From: Oceanobacillus piezotolerans
GTDB lineage: Bacteria > Bacillota > Bacilli > Bacillales > Amphibacillaceae
DNA length: 64,000 nt
Assembly (NCBI RefSeq): GCF_003665065.1
Contig: NZ_RCHR01000005.1
Span: forward strand, 124,001 to 188,000
Direction: 5' to 3'
Numbering within the stretch: position 1 is the first letter of the stretch; each line of letters opens with the position of its first letter. Below, one piece after another: positions 45,384 to 55,015 of this stretch. The translations under genes were made by a program, and so were the position numbers. The notes beneath the pieces are model-generated. The model saw only the letters and a program-made list of their open reading frames with translations. It was not told the DNA's origin and did not search any database.

Positions 45384-45752
45384 TTAAACCAAATAATAAG
45401 CTACTAATAAAATAACAAACAAACTAAGCAAAGCGATGGCTTGGTACTTTATCAACTGATAAAATTTTTCATTCGTAGTCTCGGAAGGCATTGGTTTATC
45501 CTTCCATTCATCTAAATAATCCTTATTTCTGGACATAACATGAATAAATCTTCTAAAACCAAATGTCACTCCATCATAAAACCCGCCTTTAACGGTATAC
45601 AGGAAGAGGGTAATCATTAGATAGGCAAAGCTTATAAAGAAAAGCGCATTAATTAAATTGACTAAGCTGAAGGAATCGAAAAAGATCCATGTTAGCAGTA
45701 TGGTAAGGATGAGATTGAATATGAGAAAAACACCTTTATTTTTGGTCATCAT
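45384..45752 (-). CDS. DUF3899-type membrane protein
   Basis: A 122-residue protein with three predicted helices. The block TVKGGFYDGVTFGFRRF marks the DUF3899 family of Bacilli. Function unknown. It lies on the reverse strand between the two oppA copies. ATG ATG at the start gives two possible first codons, with AAGGTG upstream. The 3' end is next to the repeat at 45248-45352. Confidence 0.75.
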   Translation of the reverse strand: MMTKNKGVFLIFNLILTILLTWIFFDSFSLVNLINALFFISFAYLMITLFLYTVKGGFYDGVTFGFRRFIHVMSRNKDYLDEWKDKPMPSETTNEKFYQLIKYQAIALLSLFVILLVAYYLV

Positions 45753-45931
45753 TTCACCTTTTTAGATTAATTTCATGAATTACATTATAACATAACACTG
45801 CAATGAATATATTATGACGAAAAATGAGTAAATATTACCAAAATTTGTCATAAATTTGCAATAAAGAGATGAATAATTAGCTATTTTCATCGAATTTAGT
45901 AAAAAAATAATAATAATTTTTTAATAATGTA

Positions 45932-46014
45932 TTTACAATTAGAGTATATTAGGGTTATAATCTGATGTATTAACATTTTTAGATAGCATCTAAACGTGTA
46001 ATTTTCAGAAAAAA
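45932..46014 (+). promoter_or_regulatory. opp operon promoter with CodY-like box
   Basis: TTTACA (45932-45937) and TATAAT (45956-45961) with an 18-bp spacer. AATTTTCAGAAAAAA at 46000-46014 matches 13 of 15 bases of the CodY consensus AATTTTCWGAAAATT. It lies about 40 bp after the -10, where bound CodY would act as a roadblock. Nitrogen- and GTP-linked repression of peptide uptake by CodY is well known in Bacillus. Confidence 0.65.
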
Positions 46015-46036
46015 ACAACTACGGGAGGTCAAGAGA

Positions 46037-47734
46037 ATGAAGCTTAAAAACTGGGCACTATTGTTAGCTCTTGGTTTATTGCTAACAGTATTAGTAGCTT
46101 GTGGTGGCGGAGATGAAGAATCAACAGATTCTGCAGATTCAGCAGATTCTGCAGATACAGAAGGTACTTCTGAAGAATCAACAGAAGGTGAAAACGTACT
46201 TAACTTTATTAATGGGGACACAATTCCTTCAATGGACCCTTCAATGGCAACAGATGAATACGGGTTCCAATTCTTAGGTGCAACGATGGAAGGTCTTTAT
46301 CGTCTTGATGAGAATGCTGAACCTGTAGAAGGTATAGCAACAGATCATGAAGTAAGTGAAGACGGTCTAACTTGGACATTCACTTTACGTGAAGATGCAA
46401 AGTGGTCAAATGGTGACCCTGTTACAGCACATGACTTCGTGTACGCGTGGCAACGTGCGGTTCACCCTGACACAGGATCTGAATACGGTCCATATATGAT
46501 GGGTGGAGTAATCAAAAATGCTACTGCTGTAAACACTGGTGAGGTTGCAGTAGAAGAGCTTGGAGTTAAAGCTGAAGACGATTATACGTTAGTAGTTGAG
46601 TTAGAAAACCCAACTCCATATTTTGAATCCTTAACAACATTCGGTACATTCTTACCGTTAAATCAAGCCTTTGTAGAAGAACAAGGCGATAAATTCGCAA
46701 CTAGTACAGACACACTACTATTCAATGGACCATATACTCTAGAAAACTGGACAAGTACTGCTAGTGAATGGGATTTAGAGAAAAATGAAAACTACTGGGA
46801 TGCTGAAACGGTTCAAGTAGATCGTATTAATCATGTAGTAGTTAAAGACCCAGCTACTTCTGTTCAATTATATGAAGCTGGAGATGTGGACCGAGCTGAC
46901 ATTAGCTCTGACCTAGTAGACCAATACTCTACACATCAAGACTATGCTGTTTCACCTGAAACTGCAGTGTTCTACCTTAAATTTAACCAAACTAGAAATG
47001 AAGCTTTAGCAAATGTAAATATCCGTAAAGCAATTAGCATGGCTTATGACAAAGATGGTTATGTAAATGAAATCTTAAACAACGGATCTATCGTTGCAAA
47101 TGGTCTTGTTCCAAAAGACTTTGCACCAATGCCAGAAACTGGTGAAGATTTCCGTGAAGTAAATGGCGATCTTGTTGTTACTGATGTAGAACAAGCACAA
47201 GAATACTGGGAAAAAGGTTTAGAAGAGCTTGGAACAGATACAGTAGAGCTTGAACTACTTGGTGGAGATACAGAAACAGCGAAAGTTACAGATGAGTATC
47301 TTGCAAACCAATTAGAAACAAACCTTCCAGGTCTAGATATTACATTAAAGAGTGTTCCATTTGAACAACGTCTTGATCTAGATACAAACATGGATTATGA
47401 TATCCAAACTGCTGGTTGGGGACCAGACTATCTTGACCCTTACACTTTCTTAAACCTATGGATTACAGATGGTGGAAACAACAAGATGGGCTACTCTAAC
47501 CCAGAGTACGATGCATTACTAGAAGAAGCTCAAACAACACTTGCACAAGACAATGTAGCACGTTATGAAAACTTCTTAGAAGCTGAAAAGATTCTATTTG
47601 AAGATGCAGCAATTGCTCCAATTTACCAAAAAGCAAGAGCTCAATTAATTTCACCTAAAGTACAAGGTGTATTTATGAACCCATTCGGAGCAACATATGA
47701 GTACAAATGGGCTAGCGTTGGCTCTGCAGAATAA
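46037..47734 (+). CDS. oppA: Oligopeptide-binding lipoprotein, paralogue 2
   Basis: A 565-residue solute-binding protein (family 5) with lipobox VLVAC (Cys22), then a low-complexity linker with three SAD repeats (DSADSADSADTEG) made by a 9-bp tandem repeat. It matches the first copy along nearly its whole length, including ATDHEVSEDGLTWTF and TYEYKWA near the C-terminus. It heads the oppABCDF operon and so is probably the main receptor. GGGAGG lies at good spacing before the ATG. Confidence 0.94.
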   Translation: MKLKNWALLLALGLLLTVLVACGGGDEESTDSADSADSADTEGTSEESTEGENVLNFINGDTIPSMDPSMATDEYGFQFLGATMEGLYRLDENAEPVEGIATDHEVSEDGLTWTFTLREDAKWSNGDPVTAHDFVYAWQRAVHPDTGSEYGPYMMGGVIKNATAVNTGEVAVEELGVKAEDDYTLVVELENPTPYFESLTTFGTFLPLNQAFVEEQGDKFATSTDTLLFNGPYTLENWTSTASEWDLEKNENYWDAETVQVDRINHVVVKDPATSVQLYEAGDVDRADISSDLVDQYSTHQDYAVSPETAVFYLKFNQTRNEALANVNIRKAISMAYDKDGYVNEILNNGSIVANGLVPKDFAPMPETGEDFREVNGDLVVTDVEQAQEYWEKGLEELGTDTVELELLGGDTETAKVTDEYLANQLETNLPGLDITLKSVPFEQRLDLDTNMDYDIQTAGWGPDYLDPYTFLNLWITDGGNNKMGYSNPEYDALLEEAQTTLAQDNVARYENFLEAEKILFEDAAIAPIYQKARAQLISPKVQGVFMNPFGATYEYKWASVGSAE

Positions 47735-47776
47735 TATACAAGATTGATAAATAGATATATGTTGTTCATTAATCTC

Positions 47777-47810
47777 ACAAGAGAGTATGTATTTAAACAT
47801 GCTCTCTTGT
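47777..47810 (+). terminator. Hairpin between oppA2 and oppB
   Basis: ACAAGAGAGTATGT pairs with ACATGCTCTCTTGT (one mismatch), followed by TCCATTTT. The weak T run suggests partial termination, which would leave more oppA than oppBCDF message. Confidence 0.7.
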
Positions 47811-47890
47811 TCCATTTTGAGAAAAGAGTCTTACAATAATGAAGATTTTATATTATTAGATATCAGAGGAATGAATTAGGAGGTGCGAGA

Positions 47891-48820
47891 ATGGTTCGTT
47901 ATATTGGAAAACGTGTAGGGTATATGTTAATTACCTTATTCATCATTGCTACATTTTCCTTTTTTCTAATGAAAATGTTGCCGGGTAGTCCGTTAAACGC
48001 AGAAGATAAATTATCAGAAGAACAAAGAGCAATAGTATTAGAGAAATATGGGCTAAATGATCCTGTTCCAGTCCAATACGTAAATTATATTTCAGGTCTT
48101 GTACAAGGAGATCTTGGAATTTCGTTTGCTTTTAGTAATACACCAGTAACCGATATCCTTATGGATCGAGTCGGACCATCAGCACAGTTAGGTGCCCAGG
48201 CGTTGGTATTAGGAACGATATTAGGGGTTATCTTGGGACTGGTGGCGGCTATATCACATAATGGATTTCTTGATTACACCTCAACGATTATCGCTGTATT
48301 AGGTACTTCGATTCCCAACTTCGTATTTGCAGGTATCCTCCAATATGTATTCGCATCTGAATTGGAATGGTTTCCTGTTGCCCTGTGGGGGAGCTTTGAG
48401 CATAGTATCTTACCGACCATTGCTTTAATGATATTCCCAATGGCAACAGCAGCACGTTTTGTTAGAACAGAAATGGTGGAAGTTCTTGGATCCAATTTCA
48501 TTACAACTGCACGTGCTAAGGGTGTAAGTGAACCGGGTATCGTATTTAAACATGGCTTAAGAAATGCTTTGATTCCTTTGGTTACTGTTATCGGTCCACT
48601 TGCAGTAAGTTTGATGACTGGATCAATGGTTATTGAAGAGATTTTCGCTATTCCTGGTATTGGGGAGCAATTTGTAAACTCTGTTATGGTAAATGATTAT
48701 CCAACAATTATGGGTACAACGTTAATGTTTGCCTTCCTGTTTATTTTAATCATTTTAATAACTGACCTCCTTTATGGATTAATTGATCCTAGAATTAGAA
48801 TTAGCGGAGGGGATAGATAA
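47891..48820 (+). CDS. oppB: Oligopeptide ABC transporter permease OppB
   Basis: A 309-residue permease with six helices. The N-terminal VRYIGKRVGYMLITLFIIATFSFFLMKMLPGSP is typical of OppB/DppB. The cytoplasmic EAA loop reads TARAKGVSEPGIVFKHGLRNAL and contacts the ATPases. AGGAGGTG precedes the ATG. Its stop lies one base before the oppC start. Confidence 0.95.
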   Translation: MVRYIGKRVGYMLITLFIIATFSFFLMKMLPGSPLNAEDKLSEEQRAIVLEKYGLNDPVPVQYVNYISGLVQGDLGISFAFSNTPVTDILMDRVGPSAQLGAQALVLGTILGVILGLVAAISHNGFLDYTSTIIAVLGTSIPNFVFAGILQYVFASELEWFPVALWGSFEHSILPTIALMIFPMATAARFVRTEMVEVLGSNFITTARAKGVSEPGIVFKHGLRNALIPLVTVIGPLAVSLMTGSMVIEEIFAIPGIGEQFVNSVMVNDYPTIMGTTLMFAFLFILIILITDLLYGLIDPRIRISGGDR

Positions 48821-48821
48821 A

Positions 48822-49967
48822 ATGGACAACAATCAGACTAACAATATACCAAAAGAACTTCTAGTCCCGATGAAGCCGAAAGAAGATACTAGTGAAAAGA
48901 TTTCTGCTCCTAGTCGAACGTTTTTACAAAATGCAAGAAGAGCATTTTTAAAGAATAAATTAGCATTGTTTAGTGTTGTAGCACTAGTTATTATCATCAT
49001 AATGAGTGCTATCGGCCCATCAATGAACGAGTATGGCCAAGATGAACAGGACTTAACTCGTGCGAAAATGCCTGCGCGTGTTCCAGTATTAGAAAATATA
49101 TCATGGTTAGGGTTCAATGGTACGTTAAGTGATACCTTTGAAGGACAAACTGTTGAGCAAGCGACAAACAATGCGTACGCTCGTTATGATAACCAAGAAG
49201 ATTTTATTGAAATTGAGGTATTGAATGGGTCAGAAGGCTCTGCTGAGGTAAAAGCAACCTACAATATCTATGATGCAAAAGACATGGAAGACCAGTATTT
49301 CTGGTTAGGTACTGATACATTAGGTCGTGACCAATGGACGCGTCTATGGCTAGGTACTAGAGTTTCCTTGTTAATTGCCTTTATCGCTGCATTTATTAGT
49401 CTTGCCATCGGTGTTGCTTATGGTGGTATCGCAGGTTTTTATGGTGGAAAAGTGGATAACGTAATGATGCGTATACTTGAGGTATTAGTGGGTATACCAA
49501 ACTTAGTTATTATTCTACTCATGATGCTCTTCCTGAAACCAGGGATTACATCCATTGTTATTGCTTTGACCATTACAGGCTGGACAGGGATGGCCCGAAT
49601 TGTTCGTGGGGAAATTTTGAAATTGAAGAGTCAAGAATATGTGCTTGCTGCACGAACATTAGGACAATCGAATTGGAAAGTAATTACGAAGCACCTGTTG
49701 CCAAATATTAGTGGGATTATTATTATCAATACAATGTTTAACATTCCAGATGCCATTTTCTTTGAAGCGTTTCTAAGCTTTATTGGGTTAGGTATAACAC
49801 CTCCTGATGCATCTTTAGGTACGTTAATTAATAATGGATTCGACAATTTACTATTATATCCTTATATGTTATGGTTCCCTGCAATCCTGATTTCCTTAAT
49901 TATGATTGCCTTTAACTTGATTGGTGATGGACTTCGTGATGCATTTGATCCGAAAATGCATAAATAG
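48822..49967 (+). CDS. oppC: Oligopeptide ABC transporter permease OppC
   Basis: A 381-residue permease. I start at the ATG 48822 behind GGAGGGG; an upstream in-frame codon at 48783 lies inside oppB. The large extracytoplasmic loop after helix 1 (about residues 58-150) is longer than in E. coli OppC and usual for Bacilli. The motif FWLGTDTLGRDQWTRLWLGTR and the EAA loop AARTLGQSNWKVITKHLLPN are complete. It forms the membrane channel with OppB. Confidence 0.94.
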   Translation: MDNNQTNNIPKELLVPMKPKEDTSEKISAPSRTFLQNARRAFLKNKLALFSVVALVIIIIMSAIGPSMNEYGQDEQDLTRAKMPARVPVLENISWLGFNGTLSDTFEGQTVEQATNNAYARYDNQEDFIEIEVLNGSEGSAEVKATYNIYDAKDMEDQYFWLGTDTLGRDQWTRLWLGTRVSLLIAFIAAFISLAIGVAYGGIAGFYGGKVDNVMMRILEVLVGIPNLVIILLMMLFLKPGITSIVIALTITGWTGMARIVRGEILKLKSQEYVLAARTLGQSNWKVITKHLLPNISGIIIINTMFNIPDAIFFEAFLSFIGLGITPPDASLGTLINNGFDNLLLYPYMLWFPAILISLIMIAFNLIGDGLRDAFDPKMHK

Positions 49968-49985
49968 AAAGGTAGGTGTTTTTAA

Positions 49986-51029
49986 ATGAGTAAATTATTA
50001 GAAGTAAAGGATTTAGCAGTATCATTTAACACCTACAACGGTGAGGTACAAGCCGTTCGAGGTGTGAACTTTGAGCTGAATAAAGGAGAAACATTAGCAA
50101 TTGTTGGAGAATCTGGATCAGGTAAGTCCGTAACCACAAGTGCATTAATGGGACTCCTTCCAAAGCCGGCAGGATTTGTGAAATCAGGACAAATCTTGTA
50201 TCAAGGTGAAGACCTGGTTGGTAAGTCCAACAAAGAGATGGCAAAGATACGTGGGAAGGAAATATCCATGGTATTCCAAGATCCAATGTCGTCATTGAAC
50301 CCAACCATGAAGATCGGAAATCAAATCATGGAAGGACTAATTAAGCACCAAAATATGAATCGTACAGAAGCATATAAAAAAGCGATTGAATTATTGGACT
50401 TAGTAGGTATTCCAAATCCGGAAATCAGAGCTAAGCAATTTCCTCACCAATTTTCTGGGGGGATGCGTCAGCGTGTAGTAATTGCGATTGCCCTTGCATG
50501 TAATCCTAAGATATTAATCGCCGATGAGCCAACTACAGCCTTGGACGTTACTATTCAAGCGCAGATTCTTGAATTAATGAAATCCATTCAAAAAGAAACA
50601 GATAGTGCAATCATTTTCATTACCCATGACCTGGGAGTAGTGGCAAATGTTGCAGATCGTGTTGCTGTTATGTATGCTGGTAAAATTGTTGAAGTCGGTA
50701 CAGTTGACGATATCTTCTACAATCCAAAACATCCTTACACTTGGGGATTAATTGGTTCGATGCCAACACTTGATAGTTCAGAAGATGAATTATTCACGAT
50801 CCCGGGCAGCCCGCCTGATCTGTTGAACCCACCTAAGGGGGATGCATTTGCACCGCGTAATAAATTTGCGTTGGAAATTGACGGTGTTATGGAACCACCA
50901 ATGTTTAAGGTCTCTGACACACATTATGCAGCAACATGGCTGCTTCATCCAGATGCACCAAAAATCGAACCACCTGAATCGGTAAAAAAACGGATGCATG
51001 GTTTTGCGAAAACAGGGGGTGACGAATAA
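49986..51029 (+). CDS. oppD: Oligopeptide ABC transporter ATPase OppD
   Basis: A 347-residue ATPase. Walker A is [10 protein letters not shown], the signature is [12 protein letters not shown], Walker B is [12 protein letters not shown], and the H-loop lies in ITHDLGV. The C-terminal oligopeptide-transporter extension ([18 protein letters not shown]) is present. The usual Cys cluster for an iron-sulfur cluster is not seen in it (no Cys after [11 protein letters not shown]). Its last base is the first base of the oppF start. Confidence 0.94.
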   Translation: MSKLLEVKDLAVSFNTYNGEVQAVRGVNFELNKGETLAIVGESGSGKSVTTSALMGLLPKPAGFVKSGQILYQGEDLVGKSNKEMAKIRGKEISMVFQDPMSSLNPTMKIGNQIMEGLIKHQNMNRTEAYKKAIELLDLVGIPNPEIRAKQFPHQFSGGMRQRVVIAIALACNPKILIADEPTTALDVTIQAQILELMKSIQKETDSAIIFITHDLGVVANVADRVAVMYAGKIVEVGTVDDIFYNPKHPYTWGLIGSMPTLDSSEDELFTIPGSPPDLLNPPKGDAFAPRNKFALEIDGVMEPPMFKVSDTHYAATWLLHPDAPKIEPPESVKKRMHGFAKTGGDE

Positions 51030-51970
51030 TGGCGCAGGATAGAGAAAAATTATTAGAGGTAAAGGACTTACAGAAGCACTTCCGTGTTGGTCGCAATAAA
51101 ATAGTGAAAGCTGTAGATGGTGTCTCATTTGATATATTTAAAGGGGAAACCTTTGGGCTAGTTGGTGAATCTGGAAGTGGGAAGTCAACAACAGGCCGTA
51201 CTATTATTCGTTTATATGAGGCAACTGGTGGAGAAGTAAAATTCGATGGTGAAGATGTTCATGGAAAGAAATCAAAAGATGAGCTTTTGAAGTTCAATCG
51301 TAAAATGCAAATGATTTTCCAAGATCCTTCATCCTCTCTAAATCCACGAATGACTGTTTTAGATATTATTGCAGAGGGTTTAGATGTTCATAAACTCGTA
51401 AAAAGTGAAGAAGAGCGTAAAGCACGAGTAGAAGAGCTGCTAGAAGTTGTTGGATTAAACAAAGAGCATGCTACCCGTTTTCCACATGAGTTTAGTGGTG
51501 GACAGCGTCAACGTATTGGAATTGCAAGAGCACTAGCAGTTGATCCTGAATTTATTATTGCTGATGAACCTATATCCGCACTTGATGTATCCATTCAGGC
51601 ACAAGTTGTTAACCTGCTTAAGAAACTGCAAAAAGAGCGTGGTTTAACCTATTTATTTATTGCCCATGACCTCTCCATGGTGAAATATATAAGTGATCGT
51701 ATTGGGGTAATGTATTTAGGCAATTTAGTAGAGTTAGCAGATAGTGACGAGTTATATAAAAACCCGTTACATCCATATACAAAATCACTGTTATCTGCAA
51801 TTCCGCTGCCTGACCCAGAATATGAACGTTCTCGTGTACGTCATGCATATGATCCTTCTGTGCATGATACAAGTGAGGAGCCAGAATTTAGAGAAGTGGC
51901 ACCAAAGCACTGGGTACGATGTACAAAGAAGGAATTTGAGCAATATAAGGATGAGCTTAATAATAAATAA
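51029..51970 (+). CDS. oppF: Oligopeptide ABC transporter ATPase OppF
   Basis: A 313-residue ATPase, partner of OppD. Walker A is [10 protein letters not shown], the signature is [12 protein letters not shown], Walker B is [12 protein letters not shown], and the C-terminal [12 protein letters not shown] block is typical of the family. The stop and start overlap with oppD (TAATG). The usual C-terminal Cys motif is reduced to one Cys (HWVRCTKKE). It is the last gene of the operon, before a terminator. Confidence 0.94.
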   Translation: MAQDREKLLEVKDLQKHFRVGRNKIVKAVDGVSFDIFKGETFGLVGESGSGKSTTGRTIIRLYEATGGEVKFDGEDVHGKKSKDELLKFNRKMQMIFQDPSSSLNPRMTVLDIIAEGLDVHKLVKSEEERKARVEELLEVVGLNKEHATRFPHEFSGGQRQRIGIARALAVDPEFIIADEPISALDVSIQAQVVNLLKKLQKERGLTYLFIAHDLSMVKYISDRIGVMYLGNLVELADSDELYKNPLHPYTKSLLSAIPLPDPEYERSRVRHAYDPSVHDTSEEPEFREVAPKHWVRCTKKEFEQYKDELNNK

Positions 51971-51977
51971 CTTCAAG

Positions 51978-52012
51978 AGTCTTGTTACACGTAGCGTAGC
52001 AAGGCTTTTTTC
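51978..52012 (+). terminator. Terminator of the opp operon
   Basis: AGTCTTGTTAC / GTAGCAAGGCT stem (two G-T pairs) followed by six T. Confidence 0.85.
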
Positions 52013-52141
52013 TTTACGAATAAGGATAATTCTAAGATGAAAATGTAAATTTTATAAAAGTATATTTTAAAGACTTTGCAGAGGAGATTTTGCTAATATT
52101 TTGATAGAATATTTTCTGAGATACTTAAAATAAATGGAAAG

Positions 52142-52214
52142 TGTGAATAACCTGTGTATAAACTGTTGAGTAAGTGGAGAAGGGTTGTGGAAAAGTCGAT
52201 AACATTGTGGATAA
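52142..52214 (-). promoter_or_regulatory. Cluster of DnaA-box sequences
   Basis: On the reverse strand, three exact matches to TTATNCACA lie at 52142-52150, 52153-52161 and 52206-52214 (the last is TTATCCACA), with a one-mismatch TTTTCCACA at 52186-52194. Offsets are 11, 33 and 20 bp, so all face a similar side of the helix. A fourth exact match is at 52416-52424, and a near match on the other strand at 52434-52442. It overlaps the start of the next gene. Regulatory DnaA-box clusters outside oriC are known in B. subtilis. Confidence 0.55.
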
Positions 52215-52630
52215 AACTTATTGTTATAGGTATCATTTCAGGAATAAGCCTTGGATTGTTTCTAAAGTTAATCGAAATATTAACAGAGGAAAAAGTCTAC
52301 ACTTTACTAATGAATGTTGATTATATTCCTTTATTAAAAGACTATAGGTTGAGTGAACTTGTTGAATTCTCCCTACATTTAATTGTATCCATTGCCCTCG
52401 TTATTATTTTATATTTGTGTATAAGTAGATTAGATATCCACAGGAAATCCACAATTTATACTATTATTATTTCTATCATTGGGATAATGTTATATTTCAC
52501 GACATCATTTTCAGAGCGAACCCCTTTGGTAACAGATTACTTAGCTTTTACTTACTGGGTTGTTGGACACTTGATATATGGAATTATCGTTTCTAAATTA
52601 TTAAAACTTTGGGTGGAGAAGGATAGATAA
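52154..52630 (+). CDS. Membrane protein of unknown function
   Basis: A 158-residue protein with four predicted helices (LIVIGIISGISLGLFL, LIVSIALVIILYLCI, IYTIIISIIGIMLYF and LAFTYWVVGHLIYGIIV). I do not recognise the family. The start is uncertain: GTG at 52154 lacks a good ribosome binding site, while GTG at 52187 has GGAGAAGG upstream and would remove 11 residues. Only 3 bp separate it from the lysozyme-like gene, so the two are probably co-transcribed. The DnaA-box sequences overlap its first codons and may regulate it. Confidence 0.65.
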   Translation: MYKLLSKWRRVVEKSITLWIKLIVIGIISGISLGLFLKLIEILTEEKVYTLLMNVDYIPLLKDYRLSELVEFSLHLIVSIALVIILYLCISRLDIHRKSTIYTIIISIIGIMLYFTTSFSERTPLVTDYLAFTYWVVGHLIYGIIVSKLLKLWVEKDR

Positions 52631-52633
52631 AAG

Positions 52634-53254
52634 ATGAGTAAAAAGAAGAAAAAAACAAAAATAGCTATATATCAATCTATTGTAGTAGGACTTCTCTTTG
52701 TTTTATTATTTGTCGGGATCTCTATCCTATCAATCGTCGAGGAAGAGGAACCAGAAAACTATCCGAAAGTAACAAACGAAGTAGAAAATTATCGCTCTAC
52801 AGTTGAAAAATATGCAAAAGAATATGGTGTGTCGGGGCATGTGGATATTCTTTTAGCTATGATGATGCAAGAGTCTGGGGGAAGAGGCAGTGATCCTATG
52901 CAGTCTTCAGAGAGCTATTGCGGAGAGATAGGTTGTATTCAGGACCCAGAGCTATCGATTAAACAAGGTGTTTATTATTTCTCTGAAGTGTTGAACGATG
53001 CAAACGGAGATTTAAAACTTGCCATTCAATCCTATAATTTCGGTAGAGGTTTTATTGATTTTGTTCTTGAGGAAACAGGTAGTTACTCTCAAGAAATCGC
53101 TATTGACTTCTCCCAGCAAATGTACGAAAATGCACCAGACAAATCTATTTATACGTGTTTAAGAGAGGAAGCCAAGAAATATAACGCATGCTACGGTGAT
53201 ATTTACTATGTAAATTCTGTCCTTGATTATAGTCGTACATTAGCCATGCAATAA
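52634..53254 (+). CDS. Membrane-anchored lysozyme-like muramidase
   Basis: A 206-residue protein. A basic N-terminus (KKKKKTK), one membrane helix, then a lysozyme-like domain of the Tn916/CwlT type. The candidate catalytic Glu lies in ILLAMMMQESGGRGSDPMQSSES. Later blocks are SIKQGVYYFSEVL and AIQSYNFGRGFIDFV. It should cut the glycan strand of peptidoglycan from outside the membrane. In conjugative elements such enzymes open the wall, but no transfer genes are nearby, so a housekeeping role is more likely. Confidence 0.85.
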   Translation: MSKKKKKTKIAIYQSIVVGLLFVLLFVGISILSIVEEEEPENYPKVTNEVENYRSTVEKYAKEYGVSGHVDILLAMMMQESGGRGSDPMQSSESYCGEIGCIQDPELSIKQGVYYFSEVLNDANGDLKLAIQSYNFGRGFIDFVLEETGSYSQEIAIDFSQQMYENAPDKSIYTCLREEAKKYNACYGDIYYVNSVLDYSRTLAMQ

Positions 53255-53304
53255 AGAAACTGGTATGATATAAGAAAATTATAATTTCTTAGGAGGAATA
53301 TTAA

Positions 53305-53682
53305 ATGACAAAAGAAATACATACAACAAAGGCACCGGCTGCTATTGGTCCATACTCCCAAGCTATTCAAGCTGGAGATTTTGTCTATGTTTCAGGTCAA
53401 ATACCGATTGATCCTGCAACAGGAGAAGTGGTAGAAGGAATAGAAAATCAAACAAAACAAGTGCTGAAAAACCTTCAAGCAATTTTACAGGAAGCTGGTA
53501 CTGATTTTAACCAAGTGGTTAAGTTTACTATTTTCTTATCTGATATGAATCACTTTGCAACCGTAAATGATATTTATGGCAGCTTCTTATCTGAGCCATA
53601 TCCAGCAAGAGCAACTGTTGAGGTAAGCCGTTTACCTAAGGATGTTTTAGTAGAAATGGATGTTATTGCATATACGAAGTAA
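53305..53682 (+). CDS. ridA: RidA family enamine/imine deaminase
   Basis: A 125-residue protein, full length for RidA (YjgF/YabJ). It hydrolyses reactive enamines and imines from PLP enzymes such as threonine dehydratase. Family blocks are APAAIGPYSQAIQAGDFVYVSGQIP, the Arg of PARATVEVSRLPKDVLVEMD, and the late Glu-Met-Asp. AGGAGG lies before the ATG. It is followed 18 bp later by an alcohol dehydrogenase gene. Confidence 0.95.
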   Translation: MTKEIHTTKAPAAIGPYSQAIQAGDFVYVSGQIPIDPATGEVVEGIENQTKQVLKNLQAILQEAGTDFNQVVKFTIFLSDMNHFATVNDIYGSFLSEPYPARATVEVSRLPKDVLVEMDVIAYTK

Positions 53683-53700
53683 GAAGGGGAGGTAAAGGCG

Positions 53701-54870
53701 ATGGATAGTTTTGTATACCAAAATCCTACCAAACTAATATTTGGTAAGGGACAGCTCGATGCTCTGCCGAACGAAGTAGAGAAATATGGAAACAAAGTGC
53801 TTATTGTTTATGGCGGAGGCAGTATTAAACGTAACGGAATCTATGACAATGTTGTCAATAAGCTTAAAGAGATGAATGCAGAGATATTTGAACTCTCTGG
53901 TGTAGATCCTAACCCTCGAATCTCCTCAGTTAGAGAAGGTGTAGAGATTTGTAAAAAGGAAGGGATACAGTTCATATTAGCAGTTGGTGGTGGGAGTACC
54001 ATCGATTGCGTAAAAGCAATTGCCGTTGGTGCGAAAACAGATATCGACATGTGGGATATTGTCATAAAAAAAGAAGTAGCGAAGGATTCTCTTCCATTTG
54101 GTACCGTTTTAACTTTAGCAGCAACAGGTTCTGAAATGAATAGCGGATCGGTCATTACAAACTGGGAAACCAATGAGAAACATGGCTGGGGCTCGCCATA
54201 CTCCTATCCTAAGTTTTCGATACTTGACCCAGAGCATACCTATACGGTTCCATTAGATCAAACAGTGTATGGAATCGTTGATATCATGTCTCATGTAATA
54301 GAGCATTATTTCCATCAAACAACCAATACACCAATTCAGGACCGCTTTTGTGAGGGCATTTTAAATACGGTAATAGAAACAGCACCGAAACTAATAGAAG
54401 ATCTAACGAATTATGAATATCGCGAGACAATTATGTTAGCAGGAACTTTAGCGCTAAATAATATGCTAAACATGGGTTATCGTGGAGATTGGGCAACACA
54501 TAATTTGGAACATGCCGTCTCAGCTGTTCATGATATTCCCCATGGTGGTGGGCTGGCTATTTTATTCCCGAACTGGATGAAGCATGTATTAGACGAGCAT
54601 AATGCACCTCGTTTTAAACAGTTTTCCGAGCGAGTATTTGGCGTTTCGTCCGTTGGAAAATCGGATATGGACGTGGCACTCGAAGGAATTGATAGGCTGC
54701 GCGAGTTCTGGACTAGTATAGGCGCACCATCCAAGTTATCAGACTATGAAATCAATGATACATCCATTGAACTTATGGCAGAGAAAACAGTCACTCTTAG
54801 GTCGGAATATGGTATGTTCAAGAAGTTAAATAAGCAAGATTCGATAGAAATTTTTAAAGCTAGCTTATAA
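53701..54870 (+). CDS. Iron-containing alcohol dehydrogenase (YugJ/BdhA-like)
   Basis: A 389-residue group III alcohol dehydrogenase close to B. subtilis YugJ/YugK and clostridial butanol dehydrogenases. The nucleotide-binding GGGS motifs are [11 protein letters not shown] and [13 protein letters not shown]. The iron ligands fall in [14 protein letters not shown] (Asp, His) and [21 protein letters not shown] (His, His). It reduces aldehydes to alcohols with NAD(P)H; the natural substrate is uncertain. It is probably in one unit with ridA and ends at a strong terminator. Confidence 0.92.
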   Translation: MDSFVYQNPTKLIFGKGQLDALPNEVEKYGNKVLIVYGGGSIKRNGIYDNVVNKLKEMNAEIFELSGVDPNPRISSVREGVEICKKEGIQFILAVGGGSTIDCVKAIAVGAKTDIDMWDIVIKKEVAKDSLPFGTVLTLAATGSEMNSGSVITNWETNEKHGWGSPYSYPKFSILDPEHTYTVPLDQTVYGIVDIMSHVIEHYFHQTTNTPIQDRFCEGILNTVIETAPKLIEDLTNYEYRETIMLAGTLALNNMLNMGYRGDWATHNLEHAVSAVHDIPHGGGLAILFPNWMKHVLDEHNAPRFKQFSERVFGVSSVGKSDMDVALEGIDRLREFWTSIGAPSKLSDYEINDTSIELMAEKTVTLRSEYGMFKKLNKQDSIEIFKASL

Positions 54871-54912
54871 TGATAAAAAGGAAAATGACAATTTCCTAGG
54901 AAATAAGTCGAA

Positions 54913-54954
54913 AAAGAATGCATCGCTTTAACTTAAGTGATGCATTCTTTTTTA
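54913..54954 (+). terminator. Terminator after the alcohol dehydrogenase gene
   Basis: AAAGAATGCATC / GATGCATTCTTT stem, extended by CTT/AAG, then a run of T. Confidence 0.9.
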
Positions 54955-55015
54955 TAAATGGAAGACCTGTGGATATTTCTTATCATTGCGAAAAGTTACG
55001 TCCTAGCAAACTTCA

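Noticed and set aside
52634..53254. Part of a conjugative element because of the CwlT-like lysozyme domain
   Set aside because: No relaxase, VirB/TraG-like or integrase genes nearby; the neighbours are ordinary metabolic genes.
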